Assembly (NCBI GenBank): GCA_963779845.1
Contig: CAVZZV010000001.1
Coordinates: forward strand, 62,001 to 126,000
Direction of reading: 5' to 3'
DNA from: CAVZZV01 sp963779845
Lineage (GTDB): Bacteria; Bacteroidota; Bacteroidia; Bacteroidales; GCA-2748055
DNA: 64,000 bases
The notes below the pieces were generated by a model, which ran no database searches, was not told the DNA's origin, and saw only the letters and a list, made by a program, of their open reading frames with translations. Of this stretch, positions 56,738-64,000 are shown in pieces. The position numbers were made by a program, and so were the translations under genes. Every line of letters begins with the position of its first letter. Positions within the stretch are counted from its first letter, which is position 1.

Positions 56738-57340
56738 ATGGAAAAAATTAAGAAATGGTTATCAGACTATAAGAAAAAAAGCTCCAGACTTAAAATCGTA
56801 GGGGATATAATTTTCTATGCCTTTATCATCCTTATGATCATTCCGGTTACAAGAAGGGAAATATCTTCATTCCTGATAAAGGCCACCCTCATGAAACCCA
56901 CTCTGGAAAATAAGGAAAGCGAACTTACTACGGATGATTACCAACTCACAATACAGGAAATAAACAGTAACAGGGCAGTTCAACTTTCAGAATATAAAGG
57001 GGAAGTTATCCTGCTTAATTTTTGGGCCACCTGGTGTCCCCCATGCCGGGCTGAAATGCCCTCGCTTCAGAAATTATATAACGACTATTCCGACAAAGTA
57101 AAATTCATTCTTGTCAGTAATGAAGAAAATTCAGCGATTGAAAATTATTTTGATGAATTTGGCTACACTATGCCTGTTTATCTGCAGCGTTCTGTTCTTC
57201 CTCCCTCCTTTTCCGTAAGCTCCATTCCCACTACCTACCTAATCGGCAGGAATGGCAGAATTATAGTCCGGAAAACGGGTGCGGCAAAATGGGACTCTGA
57301 GAAGTTCAGGGCTCAACTTGATGAAATTATTGCCCGCTGA
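56738..57340 (+). CDS. TlpA-like membrane-anchored thioredoxin
   Basis: A 200-residue thiol-disulphide oxidoreductase facing the periplasm. One membrane segment (about 20-42), then a thioredoxin fold from about residue 70: LLNFWATWCPPCRAEMPSLQKL, with the active-site CPPC, and the cis-Pro in SSIPTTYLIG. Such proteins reduce disulphides in the envelope (cytochrome maturation, redox repair). Operon partner comB gives no obvious link in function. Confidence 0.9.
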   Translation: MEKIKKWLSDYKKKSSRLKIVGDIIFYAFIILMIIPVTRREISSFLIKATLMKPTLENKESELTTDDYQLTIQEINSNRAVQLSEYKGEVILLNFWATWCPPCRAEMPSLQKLYNDYSDKVKFILVSNEENSAIENYFDEFGYTMPVYLQRSVLPPSFSVSSIPTTYLIGRNGRIIVRKTGAAKWDSEKFRAQLDEIIAR

Positions 57341-57391
57341 GCAGTAGAATTTCTTAAAAGCGAGGTGCTTCAGATTCTGTTCAGAAATTGA

Positions 57392-58510
57392 CTAACTTAT
57401 TTTTCGGTATCGCCAGATCGCAAGGGCAAGAATTAGGATGGCATATACTGAAATGGAGATAAATTCCCGGATAATATCCCTAAACCCGGATCCCTTTAAC
57501 AATACCATCCGTATGACCTTCATGAAATAGGCAAAAGGATTTAAGATATTAATCTTTTGAGCCAGGTAGGGCATACTTTCGACCGGGGTGAAGATCCCCG
57601 ACATTAAAATAAAGACCAGCATAAAGAAGAAGGCAAGGAACATGACCTGCTGCTGGGTCGAAGAAAAAGTGGAAATGAACAAACCAATTCCAAGCACAAC
57701 CAGCAAATAGATCGCAGCAAAGGTGAAAAGAAGCCAAATGCTGCCGAGAATAGGTAGGTCAAACAATAACCTTCCGATCGTAAGCCCAAAGGCCAGTTCA
57801 AAAAGGGCAATAACCAAGAAAGGTGACAATTTTCCGATAATAAACTGATATTTTTTTATCGGGGTCACGTTGATCTGTTCCAGGGTGCCGATTTCCTTTT
57901 CCCTGACAAGGTTAAGGGCGGATAAAAACATACCGATTAATGATATCAGGATTATTATGATTCCCGGAAGCATAAATATCTGATAATTTAGCTCCGGATT
58001 GTACCAAAAGACAGAACTTACATTTATGCTTTTAAAAATGCGGTTTTGGTTCCCCCCTGTCCATTCAGCCCCTAATTCCTGGTTGAATGCATTGACTATA
58101 TTCCCCGTATAGTTTTTGATGAGTCCGGCATTCGATGCATTTACGGCATTGATAAGAATTTGCAGGTCTGATGAACCCTCCTTTCTTAGTTCCTTTTCAA
58201 ATCCTGAAGGAAAATGAAGCACCATATCTGCCTTTTCACTTGTAAGTTTTTCTTCTGCTTCAGTCATGCGAAACCCACTTCCAACAAAACTATAAAATGG
58301 AGAAGAAAAAAACCTATTGGTTAACCCACGGGAGGTTGATGACAAGTCCTGATCCACCACAAAAAAAGTTATCTCTTTCATCTCGAGGTTGGCAGCGTAA
58401 ACCAGAACTACCATTTGTACCACCGGGACGATAAAAATAAAGGGGAGCATGACCCTGTTCCTAAAAATTTGTCTGAACTCTTTTCCGATTAGATTTAAGA
58501 TAATTCGCAT
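57392..58510 (-). CDS. ABC-2 type transporter permease (YbhR/YbhS-like)
   Basis: A 372-residue permease: one N-terminal membrane segment, a large extracytoplasmic domain (about 45-175), then five membrane segments (175-370). The motif NLVREKEIGTLEQINVTPIKKYQFIIGKLSPF before the third segment is the coupling region of the family (landmark). The start at 58510 (MRIILNL) gives an 8-bp gap to the previous gene. Second of two paralogous permeases, which form a heterodimer. Confidence 0.9.
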   Translation of the reverse strand: MRIILNLIGKEFRQIFRNRVMLPFIFIVPVVQMVVLVYAANLEMKEITFFVVDQDLSSTSRGLTNRFFSSPFYSFVGSGFRMTEAEEKLTSEKADMVLHFPSGFEKELRKEGSSDLQILINAVNASNAGLIKNYTGNIVNAFNQELGAEWTGGNQNRIFKSINVSSVFWYNPELNYQIFMLPGIIIILISLIGMFLSALNLVREKEIGTLEQINVTPIKKYQFIIGKLSPFLVIALFELAFGLTIGRLLFDLPILGSIWLLFTFAAIYLLVVLGIGLFISTFSSTQQQVMFLAFFFMLVFILMSGIFTPVESMPYLAQKINILNPFAYFMKVIRMVLLKGSGFRDIIREFISISVYAILILALAIWRYRKIS

Positions 58511-58518
58511 AATCAATT

Positions 58519-59625
58519 TTATTCCAATCTATTACTAAACCTGCGAATGCTGAGTACAAGAAATAAAGCCGTCATGGAACAAAGGATCAACACTTCCTTC
58601 CATATAAAGAGCAAGCCTGAACCTTTGATCATGATTTGCTTTAATGCTATGATAAACCAACGAGCCGGCATAATGGCTGAAAGATATTGCAAGATGCGTG
58701 GCATATTGGCTATAGGGAAAATGAAGCCCGAGAGGATAATCGTTGGCAACATAAGGATGATCATGGATAAAAACATAGCTGTTTGCTGGGTTTCCGCCAT
58801 GGTAGAAATCCAAATACCAAGGGAAAGTGAGAGGCTTACATAGATTATACAAACAAACAAAAGCAAAATAAGACTGCCTTTTACCGGAACACCAAAAATA
58901 AAATAACCGAGGACAAGTATTGAAACCGCACTTAGAAAAGAGAGAAAGATATAGGGACTTACCTTTCCGAGAATTATCTGATAAGGTTCTAATGGAGATG
59001 CCAGTAGGGTTTCCATGGTACCCATTTCTTTTTCCCGGGTGATGGTAATGGAAGTCATCAACGCCGAAATGAGGATGAGGATCAATGCCATGGTGCCGGG
59101 GACGAACATATAGACCGACTTTAACGAGGGATTGAAGACCATTCTTGTTTCCATGTTGATCCCATAGGGAACCGGTAATCCTTTATTCAATTCAGCGACA
59201 TAATTGTTTATAATTCCGGCAGTATATCCTGATATTAGCTTCCCTGTATTTGCATCTGAGGCATCCGCGATGATCCGCAAATTCGCCATCCCGGTTTTTT
59301 CAAGCATTTTCCCGAAACCTGGTTCGAAGATAATGACCTCCTTAACCTTTCCCTGTTGGAAAACCTCATCTATCATTTCCTCATTTTGGATTTCCTGATC
59401 CAGGATGAAGTAGCCGGAAGATAGAATTTTATTTTTTATTGTTCTTGTGATTTCATCATGAGAGTAATCTAATATCGCAATCCTGATGTCTTTAATGTCG
59501 TTGGATACGACATAGCCAAATATCAGGATTTGGGCAATGGGAATTCCAAAAAGGATAATCAGGGTCCTGAAGTCCCTGAAAATATGATAAAATTCCTTCT
59601 CTATGAATCCCAGGAAACTTCTCAT
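58519..59625 (-). CDS. ABC-2 type transporter permease (YbhS/YbhR-like)
   Basis: A 368-residue paralogue of the next permease with the same layout: N-terminal segment, external domain (45-170), five C-terminal segments, coupling motif TREKEMGTMETLLASPLEPYQIILGKVSPY (landmark). Paired with it in an export complex. 63 bp after the ATPase gene. Confidence 0.9.
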   Translation of the reverse strand: MRSFLGFIEKEFYHIFRDFRTLIILFGIPIAQILIFGYVVSNDIKDIRIAILDYSHDEITRTIKNKILSSGYFILDQEIQNEEMIDEVFQQGKVKEVIIFEPGFGKMLEKTGMANLRIIADASDANTGKLISGYTAGIINNYVAELNKGLPVPYGINMETRMVFNPSLKSVYMFVPGTMALILILISALMTSITITREKEMGTMETLLASPLEPYQIILGKVSPYIFLSFLSAVSILVLGYFIFGVPVKGSLILLLFVCIIYVSLSLSLGIWISTMAETQQTAMFLSMIILMLPTIILSGFIFPIANMPRILQYLSAIMPARWFIIALKQIMIKGSGLLFIWKEVLILCSMTALFLVLSIRRFSNRLE

Positions 59626-59688
59626 GCGCGTTTATGACTAAAAAACTTTCTCATTGTTTAAGTCTGTTATTGTAAAAAAACATATCGT

Positions 59689-60414
59689 TTATCTTGCCAG
59701 TTTCAGAAAAACTTCATTCATATTTTCTGCTTCATATTTCTGTTTGAGATTATCGGGTGTATCCAACGCTTCGATCCTTCCTTCCCTCATAATGGAAACA
59801 CGATCGCAATACTCTGCTTCATCCATATAATGGGTGGTAACAAAGACGGTGACACCCCTGGAGGCAGATTCCTGGATTAATTCCCAGAATTGCCTGCGGG
59901 TCACCGGATCCACCCCACCGGTGGGCTCATCCAGAAAAACGACGGAGGGATTATGGAAAACCGCAATGGAGAAAGCCAGCTTTTGTTTCCAACCCAAAGG
60001 GATATCCGCAATAAAGCGGTTTCGGATTTGGTTCATCTGAAGCCTTTGGAGCAGTTCATCCATCCTTTCGTTTACTTCTTTGCGCTTCATGCCATAAATA
60101 CCAGCGTACAACCTGATATTTTCAGCAACTGTCAGATCGTTGTAAAGACTAAACTTCTGACTCATGTACCCGATGTTCCTTTTGATTTGTTCGCGTTGAG
60201 TGTAAATATCAAAACCAGCAACCTTCACTTCACCCGAGGTTGGAAATGATAGTCCGCAAAGTATGCGAAGTGCCGTGGTTTTTCCTGCTCCGTTGGCACC
60301 AAGAAAGCCGAAAATTTCTGAACGGCCGACATCAAAACTGATATGATCATTGGCAAAAAAATCACCATACCTCTTCACCAGGTCCTTTACGACAATAATT
60401 TTATCTTCACTCAT
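59689..60414 (-). CDS. ABC transporter ATP-binding protein (YbhF C-terminal half-like)
   Basis: A 241-residue ATPase. Walker A GANGAGKTT, signature in the variant form IPLGWKQKLAFSIA, Walker B VVFLDEPTGG, switch His in VFVTTHYMDEAEYCD. In E. coli YbhF two such domains are fused; here they are separate genes overlapping by 8 bp. The PLGWKQK form is typical of the C-terminal half. Confidence 0.92.
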   Translation of the reverse strand: MSEDKIIVVKDLVKRYGDFFANDHISFDVGRSEIFGFLGANGAGKTTALRILCGLSFPTSGEVKVAGFDIYTQREQIKRNIGYMSQKFSLYNDLTVAENIRLYAGIYGMKRKEVNERMDELLQRLQMNQIRNRFIADIPLGWKQKLAFSIAVFHNPSVVFLDEPTGGVDPVTRRQFWELIQESASRGVTVFVTTHYMDEAEYCDRVSIMREGRIEALDTPDNLKQKYEAENMNEVFLKLAR

Positions 60415-61339
60415 TCTTTTGTCCCATTAATTCAATAAAACTATCTTCAATTCCGGCTCTGATTCTTTGGATTTTAATGGAATGGTTTTCTGAAATTGCC
60501 TCTTCAAAGGCTGGGACAGATTTTTCATCCACTAAACTTAAATGGATCTCTTGCCCAAAAAGCCATGCAGAATGAGTCCATTCCATATTTCTGAGTTCCT
60601 GCAGGGCTTCAAACAGTGAAGAGGTTGACCTGACTGAAAACAGGGGTCTTGTATAGGAATCGTTGATTCTTTCCGGGACATCAAGGGAAAGGATTCTTCC
60701 GTCCTGCATCAGTGCAACCCTGTCACATAGGGAAACCTCGTCCATATAGGGAGTAGAAACGATCGAAGGAATTCCTTCATTCTTTATCCTTTCAAGGATG
60801 TTCCAGAACTCCCTTCTGGAGACTGCATCAACTCCTGTGGTAGGTTCATCAAGGATCAGGATTTCCGGTCGATGGATCAAGGCACAGGACAAAGCCAGTT
60901 TTTGTTTCATTCCTCCTGATAGTTGCCCAGCTTTTCTGTGTTTGAAAGGTTCGATCTGATGATAGATATCCTCGATCAGATCATAATTTTCTTTTAAGTC
61001 TGTACCAAAAACTTTGGAATAAAAATTAAGATTTTCCTTCACGGTTAAATCCTGATAAAGGGAAAACCGTCCCGGCATATAGCCGATCATGGAACGTATC
61101 TTTCTAAAATCCTTAACAACATCATATCCTTTTATCCTTGCAGTTCCTGAGTCCGGTAATATTAGGGTTGCCAGTATACGCAAGAGACTTGTTTTACCTG
61201 CACCATCAGGACCAATGATGCCAAAAATTTCTTTATCCTTCACATCGAAACTCAGGTTCTCGATCGCTTTAAGACTACCATAGGAACGGGATATTCCCTC
61301 CACTTCGATAGGTTTCTCTGTCATTTTATTTTGGTTCAT
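60407..61339 (-). CDS. ABC transporter ATP-binding protein (YbhF N-terminal half-like)
   Basis: A 310-residue ATPase with Walker A GPDGAGKTS, signature LSGGMKQKLALSCA, Walker B ILILDEPTTG and switch region STPYMDEVSLCD, where the His of the H-loop is replaced by Pro (STPY in place of TTHY), so this site may be catalytically weak. The last 80 residues are an accessory domain. Overlaps the next ATPase and, by 14 bp, the membrane fusion protein gene upstream. Confidence 0.92.
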   Translation of the reverse strand: MNQNKMTEKPIEVEGISRSYGSLKAIENLSFDVKDKEIFGIIGPDGAGKTSLLRILATLILPDSGTARIKGYDVVKDFRKIRSMIGYMPGRFSLYQDLTVKENLNFYSKVFGTDLKENYDLIEDIYHQIEPFKHRKAGQLSGGMKQKLALSCALIHRPEILILDEPTTGVDAVSRREFWNILERIKNEGIPSIVSTPYMDEVSLCDRVALMQDGRILSLDVPERINDSYTRPLFSVRSTSSLFEALQELRNMEWTHSAWLFGQEIHLSLVDEKSVPAFEEAISENHSIKIQRIRAGIEDSFIELMGQKNE

Positions 61340-62222
61340 CCATTAAGATTTCTCCCGGCATGCCTATTTTTATCCCCTTATTGTTTTTAGCGAGGACCTT
61401 CATTGCATACACCAGATTGACCCGTTCTTCCCGGGTTTGTATAATTTTAGGTGTAAACTCAGCCTTCGGGGAAATCCATATAATAGTTCCGCTACTTTCA
61501 TTCAGACCGCCGCCCAGATTGTCAAATCCAAGCCGGACAGTATCCCCCAGATTTACCGAGCTTACCTGATCTCCGGAGATGAATGCACGGAGGATCATAC
61601 GATCAAGATTAGCAATCTTACAAATTGATTTCCCGGGGAGGGCCAATTCGCCTTTTCTCATATAAACTTCCAGAACTGTACCATCCATCGGAGAGAGGAT
61701 TCTGTATTTTCTTATCTGATCTTCTATCTGTTGAATCTGTGCCTTATTTGCGGCAATTTGCGCGTAAATTCCGCTTTTTTTGGCCTGAAGGGCAGAAATC
61801 TGAGCTTTTTGGAGAGAGATCTGGCCTTGCATGTCATCAATTTGTTTGGGTGTGACAGCCTTTTCCTTTTGAAGGTTTTGCAGCCGTTTAAACTCGCGAT
61901 CCAGATTATCCATATTTACCTCATTCACTTGAATTTGGGCGTCTATTTCCACCAAGCCAGAATTTATAGCCCTCGTTGAAGCTATAAGCTGCAGCCTCTT
62001 ATAGGCAAGTTGTGTGGAGTCTATCAATCCCAGTGACTCCCCTTTCCTGATCGATGAACCTTCCTCTATATCCAAACTAATAATTTCCCCGGTGACTTCG
62101 GATGAAATGATTACATCTTCGGTTTCAAAGTTTCCATAGGCAAGGACTTCCTCCTCGTGGTTATTGCAAGAAAGGAGGATTATGGGAAAGCAAAATGAGG
62201 CAAAGAATATTTTAAGGTCCAT
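61326..62222 (-). CDS. HlyD-type membrane fusion lipoprotein (YbhG-like)
   Basis: The periplasmic adaptor of the efflux system, 298 residues. Signal with lipobox and Cys19 (LLSC), lipoyl half-domains (VTGEIISLDIEEGSSIRKGESLGLID and YRILSPMDGTVLEVYMRKGE; landmarks), a long coiled coil (about 70-170) and a beta-barrel domain near 200-290. It sits between the TolC-like gene and the ATPases as in other tripartite ABC exporters. Confidence 0.92.
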   Translation of the reverse strand: MDLKIFFASFCFPIILLSCNNHEEEVLAYGNFETEDVIISSEVTGEIISLDIEEGSSIRKGESLGLIDSTQLAYKRLQLIASTRAINSGLVEIDAQIQVNEVNMDNLDREFKRLQNLQKEKAVTPKQIDDMQGQISLQKAQISALQAKKSGIYAQIAANKAQIQQIEDQIRKYRILSPMDGTVLEVYMRKGELALPGKSICKIANLDRMILRAFISGDQVSSVNLGDTVRLGFDNLGGGLNESSGTIIWISPKAEFTPKIIQTREERVNLVYAMKVLAKNNKGIKIGMPGEILMDEPK

Positions 62223-62263
62223 AATTATGACGGGTTAATTTTTTAAACGTTAAATTTCAATGT

Positions 62264-63559
62264 TCATCTTTCCAATTGTTCTACTTTAGCCGTAATAAGG
62301 CTTCCTTCAAGGAATTTATAATCGGCAATTGCCTTCTGCAACAGTATTTCTTCGGTTTTTAATTTCATTCTTGTTATGCGCTCCTCATTCACTACTTTCA
62401 GGTAATCAATGGTTTTAATACTGCCATATTCAAGCAGGGAATAGTAAGTCCCGGACACTTCCTCCCGAAGATCCAGCATCTCTTTTAAGCTGGAAATATT
62501 GTACAAGGATCCCGATATTTGAACCTTTTGGTTTATCAGGGCTTCATCGACATTTTCCAGAAAATCATCCTTATGGTTCCTTAGGATATGCGATTCAAGG
62601 GTAATATTTGCCTTTTCCCTTTTAGCCGAGTTCCAGTCCCATAAATTCCAGGTAAGTCCGGCACCAACAATGTACCAGGAATCAAATTCATTTTTTAGCA
62701 TATTCAATCCCGGATTCCCATATCCCAACTGACCAAAAGCATAAACAACCGGAATCCTCTTCGAGGAGGAGATTTCTGCAGATTTGTCAAGTCTCAGAAT
62801 ATTCAGGTCGATTAATTCCAATTCATCCCGATCAATATCCGAATGGGATGGAATATCAAAACCGGTCAAAAGCAAGCTGTCCTTTCCTGAAACAGCTATT
62901 CCTGTTGCCATTTCCAGAATCTGTGTGGCTGATTCCTTTTGAATAATAAGGTTTTTTAGCTGTTGCTCCAGACCCATTCTTTCGAGCTTGAGCATTTTCA
63001 AATCGGAACTGAGCATAGTACCCGCAGAGATGCCCGCTGAAATCAGATTTTCATTCTCTTTTAATTCGACAATCCCAAGGCGCAATATGTCCGCATTCCC
63101 CTGCAAGATCAGGATGGAGTAAAACAGGTCCTTCACCCTTCCGAGATCCTGATATAGTAGTTTTTCAACCTCTTTCCTGGAGATTTTATTGGCCAGCTCT
63201 TCCATTTGGAAACGTTTGCCCGTCATGCCTGCGTCATAAATATTCTGCTTCAGGTCGAGGCTTAGCTTGTACTGGTCTTTTGATGGAGAAGGGAAGTCGA
63301 AACCGGGTACAGGAATGCCGGGTTCAATTTGAATAACGTCGGATTGGTAGGTCATCTTCCCGCTAATATCCATGGAAGGCAACCATGAAGTTTTTATGTT
63401 TCTAATGGTATTCTCATAGATACTATCCAAAAGAGGCAGATCCTTTAGACGTGCATGATTTTCTACCGCTCCGTTAAGGAAGTGTTGAAGACTTAAGGTG
63501 TCCTGGGCATAGTTACCAACAGGAAACAATAAACAGATAATTATTGTTATCCACTTCAT
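62264..63559 (-). CDS. TolC-family outer-membrane efflux protein
   Basis: The outer-membrane channel, 431 residues: signal peptide 1-18 (VGNYAQ), then two repeats of long helices and strands as in TolC (LSLQHFLNGAVENHARLKD, KLSLDLKQNIYDAGMTGKRFQM, and the second repeat from about 225). Start overlaps the TetR gene stop by 4 bp. Confidence 0.9.
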   Translation of the reverse strand: MKWITIIICLLFPVGNYAQDTLSLQHFLNGAVENHARLKDLPLLDSIYENTIRNIKTSWLPSMDISGKMTYQSDVIQIEPGIPVPGFDFPSPSKDQYKLSLDLKQNIYDAGMTGKRFQMEELANKISRKEVEKLLYQDLGRVKDLFYSILILQGNADILRLGIVELKENENLISAGISAGTMLSSDLKMLKLERMGLEQQLKNLIIQKESATQILEMATGIAVSGKDSLLLTGFDIPSHSDIDRDELELIDLNILRLDKSAEISSSKRIPVVYAFGQLGYGNPGLNMLKNEFDSWYIVGAGLTWNLWDWNSAKREKANITLESHILRNHKDDFLENVDEALINQKVQISGSLYNISSLKEMLDLREEVSGTYYSLLEYGSIKTIDYLKVVNEERITRMKLKTEEILLQKAIADYKFLEGSLITAKVEQLER

Positions 63560-64000
63560 TTTCTTACAGTTATTGATTCCAGAAAATATTGTTTTATGTA
63601 TTCTCTGCGTTGGTTTATAAAAGCGATGGTCTTTGCCTGCTCATGATCAAAAAATAACCCCTCGAAAATAGGTTTGGCTATAAAAGGAAAGAAAATCAGG
63701 CTAATAAGGTTGACCAGAATGTTGTTTGGATTTGCCTTTTTTAAAATACCATTTTCCATGGCATCTTCTATTTCCAGAATAAATTTATGAGGATTCAGCC
63801 CCTTTTTCTGTAAGTTTTTAATCAACAATTCAGGATTAACCTGGATTTCATGCAATATAAAGATTGGAAAGAGCGGATTATCCGAAAGCAAATTAAAATA
63901 AATGTCGATGATTCTCGTGAATTTCTCCTGGATTCTTATTTTGGAATCGATCACCTCCATTAATGCTGGAATGAAGATTTGAGATACCTTTTCAAAAACC
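63556..64000 (-). CDS. TetR-family regulator, N-terminal part beyond the window
   Basis: The C-terminal ligand-binding half (148 residues visible) of a TetR repressor: KIRIQEKFTRIIDIYFNLLSDNPLFPIFILHEI is typical of this family (landmark). The frame is open to the right edge (VFEKVSQIFIPALMEV), so the ATG at 63960 is not the true start and the helix-turn-helix lies outside. It is the first gene of the efflux operon, as CecR is for YbhGFSR in E. coli; control of the operon by it is likely. Confidence 0.85.
   Translation of the reverse strand, partial: VFEKVSQIFIPALMEVIDSKIRIQEKFTRIIDIYFNLLSDNPLFPIFILHEIQVNPELLIKNLQKKGLNPHKFILEIEDAMENGILKKANPNNILVNLISLIFFPFIAKPIFEGLFFDHEQAKTIAFINQRREYIKQYFLESITVRK

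Noticed and set aside
1..64000. tRNA genes, insertion sequences, prophage or CRISPR arrays
   Set aside because: I looked for T-loop motifs, transposase-type proteins and regularly spaced repeats and found none that hold up.

Overview
The window is a contiguous chromosomal segment of a Bacteroidota bacterium, probably an anaerobic, Bacteroidales/Marinilabiliales-like lineage. The evidence is lineage-typical content: a TonB-dependent receptor with a carboxypeptidase-like N-terminal domain, DUF6588 and DUF4301 family proteins, a bifunctional HisB, and start codons that mostly lack a Shine-Dalgarno sequence but sometimes follow a TAnnTTTG (-7) promoter box. Composition is moderately AT-rich and even; I see no prophage, insertion sequence, CRISPR array or tRNA.

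Layout. 1-4.4 kb: the end of an acidic amino acid/dicarboxylate:cation symporter and a large FAD/Fe-S oxidoreductase. 4.5-6.5 kb: an orphan PAS histidine kinase. 6.6-11.9 kb: a fermentation cluster, pta, 3-hydroxyacyl-CoA dehydrogenase-like, ackA, ptb, buk, which would convert acetyl-CoA and butyryl- or branched acyl-CoA to acids plus ATP. 12-18 kb: SDR, small beta-barrel and antiporter pair, slyD, an unknown membrane-anchored protein and a TPR protein. 18.2-23.9 kb: a probable phosphate-acquisition cluster (PiT transporter with a helical C-terminal extension, PhoB-like regulator, phosphate-type porin, beta-helix lipoprotein) with 11-bp-periodic direct repeats before the transporter and the porin. 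23.9-28.1 kb: yjbQ, iorA, iorB and a DUF4301 gene. 28.5-41.2 kb: outer-membrane receptor pair, nitroreductase, corA with a structured leader, DUF6588, rarA-kdsA, a LolA-like protein and a BNR-repeat protein. 41.2-41.6 kb: RNase P RNA. 41.6-47.1 kb: a stand-alone LigD-type polymerase domain, a methyltransferase, ornithine aminotransferase and an M13 peptidase. 47.1-54.6 kb: a complete histidine operon hisG-D-C-B-H-A-F-IE preceded by a promoter, a 17-codon leader peptide with four consecutive His codons and an intrinsic terminator, i.e. a transcription attenuator. 54.6-57.3 kb: YihY, ComB and a TlpA-like thioredoxin. 57.4-64 kb: a TetR-TolC-HlyD-ABC-ABC-permease-permease efflux operon of the YbhGFSR type, running off the right edge.

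Six genes (ackA, ptb, the DUF4301 gene, the methyltransferase, the M13 peptidase and hisB) are each broken by one single-base indel, several in homopolymers. Restoring one base gives a normal full-length protein every time, so I read these as probable consensus errors in the assembly rather than pseudogenes. The most interesting signals are the his attenuator, the Shine-Dalgarno-sequestering leader of corA and the putative Pho boxes.
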